A stretch of 64,000 nt of DNA from Novipirellula sp052161655 (GTDB taxonomy: Bacteria; Planctomycetota; Planctomycetia; Pirellulales; Pirellulaceae), in the NCBI RefSeq assembly GCF_052161655.1, contig NZ_CP197418.1:1860001-1924000 (forward strand), read 5' to 3'. The position numbers were made by a program, and so were the translations under genes. Below the pieces are notes generated by a model that had not been told where the DNA came from, searched no databases, and saw only the letters and a program-made list of their open reading frames with translations. Positions 58,413 through 64,000 of the stretch are shown piece after piece (the first letter of the stretch is position 1; each line of letters begins with the position of its first letter).

Positions 58413-58802
58413 TCAATCGCGTGCGAGTAGAACGAGCACGCAGCTGCCATTATCGATGACATTCACTCCGGCGTCGCGAGCCGCTTGGCTCGCTTGAGCG
58501 TCTTCGGCGCCGGGTTGCATCCAGATATTCTTCACTCCCGCTGCCACCGCATCGGCCACGACTTGCCGTGTCACTTCAGGCGGCGTGATGATCGACAGCG
58601 ACTCGGGGACGACCGGCAAATCGGCGATCCGCGGGTAGGCCGTATGCCCCTCGATCTCTTCGCTGATCGGGTTTAGCGGATAGACCTCGCGGCCTGAATC
58701 GAGCAATGCCCGAAAAACCTTGTTTCCGTATTTATGCCGTCGCGTCGAGGCTCCGGCGACCGCGAAGTTTTTCGCGGTCAGAAAGGATTCAATCGCACTC
58801 AT
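58413..58802 (-). CDS. CoA-binding domain protein (YccU-like)
   Basis: A 129-residue Rossmann-fold protein from ATG 58802, with AGG nine bases upstream. Blocks FAVAGASTRRHKYGNKVFRALLDSGREVYPLNP, IADLPVVPESLSIITPPEVTRQVV and GVKNIWMQPGAEDAQASQAARDAGVNVIDNGSCVLV match the CoA_binding_2 family. The cellular role of these stand-alone domains is not settled. It is convergent with the SGNH gene, only 17 bp apart. Confidence 0.85.
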   Translation of the reverse strand: MSAIESFLTAKNFAVAGASTRRHKYGNKVFRALLDSGREVYPLNPISEEIEGHTAYPRIADLPVVPESLSIITPPEVTRQVVADAVAAGVKNIWMQPGAEDAQASQAARDAGVNVIDNGSCVLVLLARD

Positions 58803-58847
58803 GGTCAAAAGCCTAAATAGTTCGAACGTCGTTTTCCCCGTATTTGT

Positions 58848-58872
58848 GAGCCGACGGCGCTAGCCGCGGGCC
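58848..58872. repeat. GCGCTAGCCGCGGGCC repeat arm
   Basis: One arm of the palindrome found complete at 18707-18768. It lies in the 353-bp spacer before ndh; the remaining sequence holds a doubtful 68-codon frame (58953-59159). Confidence 0.55.
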
Positions 58873-59155
58873 TCATTTTACCAACGTTTTAGCGATCGGC
58901 GGCCCGACACTAGCGAGTTCGGCACACAAAATGGGACAGTCGAAATAAGGAGATGTTTCAGGGAAGGATTCAGAGCGAACGCCGTCGATTCGCCCCCCGG
59001 ATCCTGCTTGAAGATGCTCGTCGCATTGAGGTCTTCAAGGTCACAATGTTTACCACAGAGATGGAAATTGGGGCAGCGACGACCCCACTTCGCCGCTGTC
59101 TCTCCATCGCTCTTGGTTCGGAACGTATTATAGAAAGAGAAGGTTCCGAATTCGA

Positions 59156-60559
59156 ATGATGGAAAATGGGATGAGTGACACGTTGAAACGCGTTGTGATT
59201 ATCGGAGGCGGGTTTGCAGGGTTAAATGCGGCCAAAGCCTTGGGACGCGAAAAACGGGTGTCGGTTACACTGATTGATCGACGCAACCATCATCTTTTTC
59301 AGCCGCTGCTGTATCAGGTAGCGATGGCGGGTTTGAGCCCTGCGGATATCGCGGCACCGCTTCGCAGTATCCTTTCCAAAGAGACGAATGTTCGCGTGCT
59401 CTGCGGCCAAGTCGACTCGATTCAGTTGGAAGAGCGGACCGTGACCGCTTCCTTCGGAGTCGTGCCTTACGATTATTTATTGGTCGCTTGCGGGGCGCAA
59501 CACAGTTATTTTGGGCACAACGAATGGGAAGCCAACGCGCCGGGATTGAAAACTCTTGAACAGGCAACGGAGATCCGCCGTCGGGTGTTGGAGGCTTTTG
59601 AAAAGGCAGAATTGACGACAAATATGGACGAACGCCGCAAACAATTGACGTTTGTCGTCGTTGGTGCTGGACCTACCGGAGTTGAATTAGCGGGAGCAAT
59701 CGGCGAGATGAGTCGTTTTACGTTGGCTCGCGATTTTCGCAACGTCGATTCTAAATTGGCACGAATCATCTTGATCGAAGCAGGCCCGCGAATCTTGCCG
59801 ATGTTCTCTGAAAAACTGGCCAGTCGAGCGATGCGCGACCTCGAATCGCTTGGTGTGCAGACTTGGACCGACAGTCGGGTGACCCGGATTGATGAAAATG
59901 GAGTTGATGTGTCGGGTGACCGCATCAATGCCGCAACCGTGTTATGGGCAGCAGGAGTGCAAGCGTCCGAGATCGGCAACCAAGACGGTTTCCAACGTGA
60001 TCGTCAGGGGCGAATTCGAGTCGAAAAGGACCTTTCGATTGCCGGCCACCCCGAAGTCTTTGCGGCGGGGGACTTGTGCAATTTTGTTGAGGCCGGCGAG
60101 CGTCCGTTGCCCGGTATCGCACCGGTCGCGATGCAGCAAGGTCGTCATTTTGCCAAAGTCATCCGTTGTGAACTCGACAAAACACCGCGACCCGAATTTC
60201 GTTACGTCGACAAAGGACAAATGGCTACGATTGGCCGCAGTCGAGCGATTGCCGAAGTCGGCAAGTATCGCTTGACTGGATTCCCCGCCTGGATGGCATG
60301 GCTGGTCGTCCACATTTATTTCTTGACCGGTTTTCGCAACCGCTTGTTTGTGATTCTCAGTTGGACATGGTCCTTCATCTCATTCCGTCGCGGAGCCCGC
60401 TTAATATTGGCCAAACACTGGCGTTTTTATGACGAGCCCGAAGCATCACAGGTCGACACCAACGCAGCGCGAACATCCGTCGGCGAGGCACCGGTTCCGG
60501 CACTCTCCGCCTCGACGCAACCTGAGGCCGCAAGGCTGACCGATCGTAGCAAAGCGTGA
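59156..60559 (+). CDS. ndh: Type II NADH dehydrogenase (NDH-2)
   Basis: A 467-residue flavoprotein that passes electrons from NADH to quinone without pumping protons. It has an FAD-binding VVIIGGGFAGLNAAKALG, an NADH-binding FVVVGAGPTGVELAGAIGEM, LWAAGVQASEIG and VFAAGDLCNFVEAGERPLPGIAPVAMQQGRHFAKVI. The C-terminal hydrophobic region (FPAWMAWLVVHIYFLTGFRNRLFVILSWTW) anchors it to the membrane, followed by a disordered tail. The ATG at 59156 overlaps the stop of a doubtful small upstream frame; ATG 59171 is an alternative start. It appears monocistronic. Confidence 0.93.
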   Translation: MMENGMSDTLKRVVIIGGGFAGLNAAKALGREKRVSVTLIDRRNHHLFQPLLYQVAMAGLSPADIAAPLRSILSKETNVRVLCGQVDSIQLEERTVTASFGVVPYDYLLVACGAQHSYFGHNEWEANAPGLKTLEQATEIRRRVLEAFEKAELTTNMDERRKQLTFVVVGAGPTGVELAGAIGEMSRFTLARDFRNVDSKLARIILIEAGPRILPMFSEKLASRAMRDLESLGVQTWTDSRVTRIDENGVDVSGDRINAATVLWAAGVQASEIGNQDGFQRDRQGRIRVEKDLSIAGHPEVFAAGDLCNFVEAGERPLPGIAPVAMQQGRHFAKVIRCELDKTPRPEFRYVDKGQMATIGRSRAIAEVGKYRLTGFPAWMAWLVVHIYFLTGFRNRLFVILSWTWSFISFRRGARLILAKHWRFYDEPEASQVDTNAARTSVGEAPVPALSASTQPEAARLTDRSKA

Positions 60560-60570
60560 TCGAGATCGTC

Positions 60571-60599
60571 GTAGCGAATGTCACCAAGACTTCCGCTAC
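60571..60599. repeat. GTAGCGAATGTC palindrome copy
   Basis: GTAGCGAATGTC and GACTTCCGCTAC form a diverged CGAAAGTC-family palindrome 12 bp after the ndh stop codon, where it could act as a transcript end. Confidence 0.55.
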
Positions 60600-60777
60600 G
60601 CTAAAAATGAACAAACCCAATAGGAAAAAATGGTTCACAGCGTAGCGGTTCCCGTCTCATGGCCGTGCCATTGAAATAAGTTCGCAGATTGCCGCGCCCT
60701 GGTTGGTCCGTTACGCAGCCTATGGGTTTGACAGCCCGCTCTTTTGATTTACACCGCTGAAAACCTGGAGTATTCGA

Positions 60778-61989
60778 ATGCCCGCTGAGACCACCGAGAC
60801 GCTCGAAGACGATCTGTCCGAAATGTTCGCCGGGCCAGTCTCCGTCACGGTGCATCAGCAATCGCTATTTGGCGACGCTAATTTAAATGTGGTCACGATG
60901 GGGTATGCCCGCGAAAATCGCTCGAGCGACGGGCCGACCACGACCAGCCATGTTCGCCAATCTGCCATCGTGTTGGATGAATCCGCTCTGGATCTGCCGC
61001 AATTTGACCTAGCGCCGAAACCCAAGGGGATGGCCGGCAAATTGCTCTCCCTACTCAGCTCTGCGGGTCTCGGCGGGATGGGCGCGTTGGACTTTCCTGA
61101 CACCCCCCAATTCGCTGGGATCTATCGCTTGACCGCCTGGGCTGAGTCGCCGGTGCGGCTGATGTTCACTCGCAAGCTGCGTGATTTTTTGATCAAACAT
61201 CCAGGCTGGAATATCAAAGGCCAAGGGCGTTATTTGGTCGTGTTCCGTCACAACGAGGTAATCGAGGAAAATGACCAGGCGGACTTTGTGCAAACAGCAT
61301 TGGAGATCGCCGAGAAGATACAACAAGGCGAAGAAACGCTTGACGCTCACCCCGATCTACACCGCGAAACACGTATCGAGGATGTCCACGCGACTGCCGA
61401 TCGGATGGGCGGTTTGGCCGGCACGTTGCTGAAAAACCAACTGCGAAAATTGGCGGTCACTCGTGATCAATTAGAAACGTTTCTCGCAGAATCGCGACCG
61501 CGAACCCTGCCGCCGGGAATGAAGGCACAAGTGCTCGGCAATACGCTGCCGGTCGTCTTGTTCGGCATCGTCTTCTTGCTTGTGGGGATTGGGATCGGCA
61601 TTACCGCAATCGCGATCGGCGATGGGCAGAACAAACTGGTGGGCATGCTGATGCTGGTGGCATTGCCGTTGGTCGGCGGCATCATGCTATACTTCGCACA
61701 ACGTTTTCGCTGGCGGAAGCTACGTGTTTGCCGTCACGGCGATCTGGTGCAAGGCGTTGTCAAAGACGTCAAACGCACGACAACCACCGTGAACAATCAA
61801 CGTCGTCATCATGTGATTTTCGAGTTCGATCACTTGGGACGCCAACACACGGCGACCGTAAACGCGTATGGGATTAGCGTCAAACGAGCCGAAGGCTTCC
61901 GCGATCGAGGTGAATCGCTGCGGATCCTTGTCGATCCCAACGACGTCTCCCATATCCTCTGTCCCGAACTACTGATTCTCTGGGAATAA
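60778..61989 (+). CDS. DUF3592-domain membrane protein
   Basis: A 403-residue protein. The first 250 residues are soluble and unassigned (SFRHNEVIEENDQADF-type helices around 160-180). Two membrane helices follow (NTLPVVLFGIVFLLVGIGIGITAIAIG and LVGMLMLVALPLVGGIMLYF). The C-terminal DUF3592-like beta domain reads LVQGVVKDVKRTTTTVNNQRRHHVIFEF and ESLRILVDPNDVSHIL. The start is ATG 60778 with TGGAG upstream. The function is unknown. Confidence 0.72.
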   Translation: MPAETTETLEDDLSEMFAGPVSVTVHQQSLFGDANLNVVTMGYARENRSSDGPTTTSHVRQSAIVLDESALDLPQFDLAPKPKGMAGKLLSLLSSAGLGGMGALDFPDTPQFAGIYRLTAWAESPVRLMFTRKLRDFLIKHPGWNIKGQGRYLVVFRHNEVIEENDQADFVQTALEIAEKIQQGEETLDAHPDLHRETRIEDVHATADRMGGLAGTLLKNQLRKLAVTRDQLETFLAESRPRTLPPGMKAQVLGNTLPVVLFGIVFLLVGIGIGITAIAIGDGQNKLVGMLMLVALPLVGGIMLYFAQRFRWRKLRVCRHGDLVQGVVKDVKRTTTTVNNQRRHHVIFEFDHLGRQHTATVNAYGISVKRAEGFRDRGESLRILVDPNDVSHILCPELLILWE

Positions 61990-62038
61990 AGTGGGATAGG
62001 CTCGTAGCGTGTCATCGGCCCATGCCGTCTCATTCCGC

Positions 62039-62106
62039 GTAGCGAAAGTCGCGAAGACTTTTGTAACGCTTTTGTGTTGGTCGAAACTCTTGGCGAGTTT
62101 CGCTAC
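62039..62106. repeat. Two tandem CGAAA-type palindromes
   Basis: Positions 62039-62067 (GTAGCGAAAGTC ... GACTTTTGTAAC) and 62082-62106 (CGAAACTC ... GAGTTTCGCTAC) are two related palindromes side by side, the only such pair seen in the window. Confidence 0.6.
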
Positions 62107-62189
62107 CATGAAATCGCGAAGAAAGCCTGACACATGATGACAGGCTAGAAGCCTATCCCACACTGGAAGCCAATTGAATTGTTAGGACG

Positions 62190-62810
62190 ATGATGACCGA
62201 AACGGATATAGTTGAACATGTCCAGTGCCTCGTTCGTGAGCGGATGGCTGGACAACAGGCCGGTCATGATGTCGATCATGTGTTGCGTGTGCTCAAATCG
62301 GCTCGCGAAATTCAAAAGGAGGTCGGTGGGAATCGCTTTGTTGTCCAACTGGCGGCACTATTGCATGATCTAGGCGATGCAAAATTTCACGATGGTAACG
62401 AGCGAAGTGCCGAGTTTGCTCGCGATATCTTGTCTCATTTGCATGTCGACCGCGACACCATCGCGCACGTTGCGACAATTGTCGATACCATCTCGTTTCG
62501 CAAAGCTGTCGATCCCAGCACGCTTTCACTCGAAGCCAAAATCGTCCAGGACGCCGATCGACTTGATGCCCTCGGCGCGATTGGGATCGTACGAACGATC
62601 GAGTACGGTGCAGCTATCGGACAACCTTTTTATCTGTCAGATAACGTGGACGGAAAACGGAAAACAGGGATCGACCACTTTGACGAAAAGCTCTTCAAGC
62701 TACATGATTTGCTGAACACTGACGCGGCTCGGCATATCGCGGGACAACGCGAGCAGTTCATGCGAACGTTTCTAGATCAATTCCGACACGAATGTGGTGA
62801 AACAAGATGA
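62190..62810 (+). CDS. HD-superfamily phosphohydrolase (YedJ-like)
   Basis: A 206-residue metal-dependent phosphohydrolase. It has the HD-domain ligands: His in QQAGHDVDHVLRVL, the His-Asp pair in LAALLHDLGDAKFHDG, and the distal Asp in KIVQDADRLDALGAIGI. The block GQPFYLSDNVDGKRKTGIDHFDEKLFKL is typical of the YedJ/YpgQ branch, several members of which hydrolyse nucleotides. The start is ATG 62190 behind AGGA. It overlaps the next gene by 4 bp (ATGA), so the pair is cotranslated. Confidence 0.88.
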   Translation: MMTETDIVEHVQCLVRERMAGQQAGHDVDHVLRVLKSAREIQKEVGGNRFVVQLAALLHDLGDAKFHDGNERSAEFARDILSHLHVDRDTIAHVATIVDTISFRKAVDPSTLSLEAKIVQDADRLDALGAIGIVRTIEYGAAIGQPFYLSDNVDGKRKTGIDHFDEKLFKLHDLLNTDAARHIAGQREQFMRTFLDQFRHECGETR

Positions 62811-63154
62811 GTCTCAAAAACACCATCGGCTGGGACGATTTCGAACAAGTCGAGATGCGTGCGGGAACGATCGTCGCGGTCTTGGATTTTCCTGAAGCGA
62901 GGAAACCTGCGTACAAGGTGACCGTCGACTTTGGTCCCGAGATCGGTGTCAAACGAACGAGTGCTCAAATCACTTCGCTGTATAGCAAAGAGGAACTGTT
63001 GGGCCGACAAATCATCGGAGTGGTTAACTTTCCGGTGAAACAGATCGGACCGTTTCTATCTGAATTTTTGATCGCAGGTTTCTATCGCGACGATGGTTCG
63101 GTGGTACTGGCGATTCCTGATAAATCGATCGATAACGGCGCCAAGTTGGCGTGA
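62807..63154 (+). CDS. csaA: CsaA-like tRNA-binding domain protein
   Basis: A 115-residue OB-fold protein: FEQVEMRAGTIVAVLDFPEARKPAYKVTVDFG, KRTSAQITSLYSKEELLGRQIIGVVNFPVKQIGPFLSEFLIAGF, VVLAIPDKSIDNGAKL. The length and motifs match CsaA, which is related to the C-terminal tRNA-binding domain of methionyl-tRNA synthetase and is described as a chaperone or export factor. Its ATG lies in the stop codon of the HD gene. Its own stop codon falls within the first bases of a dispersed repeat (63151-63178). Confidence 0.9.
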   Translation: MSLKNTIGWDDFEQVEMRAGTIVAVLDFPEARKPAYKVTVDFGPEIGVKRTSAQITSLYSKEELLGRQIIGVVNFPVKQIGPFLSEFLIAGFYRDDGSVVLAIPDKSIDNGAKLA

Positions 63155-63178
63155 GCCGCGGGCCGTAAGGCACCGGGT
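63151..63178. repeat. Dispersed repeat, inverted copy of 1797-1824
   Basis: Matches the reverse complement of 1797-1824 at 27 of 28 positions. It starts one base before the csaA TGA and so supplies that stop codon. A second arm (CCGCTTACGCGCGAGCGGCTCAC) ends near 63217, next to the following gene. Confidence 0.65.
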
Positions 63179-63221
63179 AGTGCGTAGAACCCGGCCGCTT
63201 ACGCGCGAGCGGCTCACTAAA

Positions 63222-64000
63222 TCAACTGGCCGCGAGCCGGATGCCGGTGAATTGCCAACGTGCATCGGGGGGGAAGAAATTGCGGTAGGTGCTGCGAATG
63301 TGGTTGCTCGAGGTGGCGACACTGCCACCTCGCAACACGTATTGATTGCACATGAATTTGCCGTTGTACTCGCCCACCGCGCCGGCGGGTGGTCGATAGC
63401 CGGGATAGCCCGCGTAACTGCTGCACGTCCATTGCCACGCGGTGCCCATCAATCCGGCGGGGGATCGCGTTGGATGAATGCACTTGTTTTGCTGCATCAA
63501 TACATCCGCGAACGGTTCTCGTTCGAGCGACATGTCCGATGATTCCGAGGCGATTCTACACGCGGCTTCCCATTCAAACTCGGTAGGTAACCGCTTGCCT
63601 GACCAGCGAGCGAATGCATCGGCCTCGAAATAGCTGACGTGAGTCACCGGCCAAGCAGAGTCCACGGGAACCAAGCCTGCGAGCGTGAATTGATGCCAGC
63701 GACCATCTTGCTGCGTCCAATACAGGGGCGTGTTCCACTCGTTCTGCTCGACGGTCGCCCAGCCCATCGACAACCAGAACTCCGGCCGCTCATAGCCGCC
63801 GTCTTCGATGAATTCGAGGTACTCGCCGTTGGTCACTAGTTTCGTGGCAATCGACGCTGAGTGCAGATGCGTCGGATGTCGAGGGGATTCGTTGTCATAA
63901 GCAAAGCCGTGGCCTTCGTGACCGATGATGTGCGTCCCTTCGGGCACCTCGATCCAATCATTTGGTTTTGCTTCACCACGCTCTTCAAATGGATCCTCAC
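63222..64000 (-). CDS. EgtB/SUMF1-type formylglycine-generating-enzyme-sulfatase domain protein, C-terminal part (runs off the window)
   Basis: The minus frame is open from the window edge to 63222, about 259 residues. It carries the FGE-sulfatase fold: VPEGTHIIGHEGHGFAYDNE, TKLVTNGEYLEFIEDGGYERPEFWLSMGW, PVTHVSYFEADAFARWSGKRLPTEFEWEAA, LMGTAWQWTCSSYAGYPGYRPP, KFMCNQYVLRGGSVAT, and the final RSTYRNFFPPDARWQFTGIRLA. These blocks match the C-terminal domain of the ergothioneine sulfoxide synthase EgtB, which joins hercynine and a thiol donor using iron. The N-terminal DinB-like half with the iron-binding histidines would lie beyond the edge, so EgtB is inferred, not proven. Confidence 0.8.
   Translation of the reverse strand, partial: EDPFEERGEAKPNDWIEVPEGTHIIGHEGHGFAYDNESPRHPTHLHSASIATKLVTNGEYLEFIEDGGYERPEFWLSMGWATVEQNEWNTPLYWTQQDGRWHQFTLAGLVPVDSAWPVTHVSYFEADAFARWSGKRLPTEFEWEAACRIASESSDMSLEREPFADVLMQQNKCIHPTRSPAGLMGTAWQWTCSSYAGYPGYRPPAGAVGEYNGKFMCNQYVLRGGSVATSSNHIRSTYRNFFPPDARWQFTGIRLAAS

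Noticed and set aside
58953..59159. 68-codon frame ending in the ndh start codon
   Set aside because: AGGAG abuts its ATG with no spacing, the product is Arg-rich without homology, and the overlap with ndh could be chance. A leader peptide remains possible but unsupported.

Overview
The window looks like chromosome from a planctomycete of the Pirellulaceae (Rhodopirellula-like). The evidence is a planctomycete-type 16S rRNA that is not linked to the 23S-5S unit, a DUF1559 gene with a pilin-like N-terminus followed by a tiny lipoprotein gene, an SHD1-domain protein, a C25-type peptidase and many secreted or lipoprotein hypotheticals. Spacers are loaded with short palindromic dispersed repeats. 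All calls come from reading the sequence; no database search was run.

Layout. 1-4946: start of a dihydrolipoyl dehydrogenase gene (minus), a lysylphosphatidylglycerol-synthase-like membrane protein, a secreted GH2 glycosidase and ppnP. 5378-12126: a tripartite RND efflux system, with permease and adaptor on minus and a TolC-like lipoprotein divergent on plus. 12243-17213: minus-strand block of a TPR protein, a Tat-exported SGNH hydrolase, an HExxH lipoprotein and two envelope hypotheticals. 17370-21288: a GlmU-like nucleotidyltransferase/LbH protein, argC, a small membrane protein and a DUF374 acyltransferase.

21404-32568 (minus) is the most interesting locus: two giant genes overlapping by 4 bp. 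The first encodes formyltransferase, a condensation-domain remnant, an adenylation domain interrupted by a luciferase-like monooxygenase, and a carrier. The second encodes KS-AT-KR-DH-carrier-thioesterase. The adenylation pocket reads D-I-L-Q-M-G-V-V-W-K, very close to the glycine code. The pair looks like a compact assembly line that loads (formyl)glycine, may oxidise it, extends it by one unit, reduces and dehydrates, and releases it. No phosphopantetheinyl transferase or transporter lies beside it.

33108-46037: a probable [2Fe-2S] ferrochelatase, a C25-like peptidase, pdxA, a polytopic membrane protein, an SHD1 protein, DUF1559 plus small lipoprotein, a TMEM43-like protein and a membrane hypothetical. 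46324-49327: a conserved-looking gene split by an IS3-family element with a probable -1 frameshift signal. 49638-56453: rRNA region, with 5S and 23S on minus and 16S on plus, about 1.9 kb apart and divergent. Each large rRNA is flanked by complementary arms suggesting processing stems, and each transcription unit has its own terminator. 56670-64000: a PAS/zinc-like protein, a second SGNH hydrolase, a CoA-binding protein, type II NADH dehydrogenase, a DUF3592 protein, an HD-phosphohydrolase/CsaA pair and the C-terminal part of an EgtB/SUMF-type protein.

At a second scale, at least eight palindromic repeat families recur in the spacers. Some are inserted inside others: one element in 34266-34454 has a candidate 5-bp target duplication and an empty-site relative at 20310-20373, and 32771-33042 looks like three elements nested in one another.
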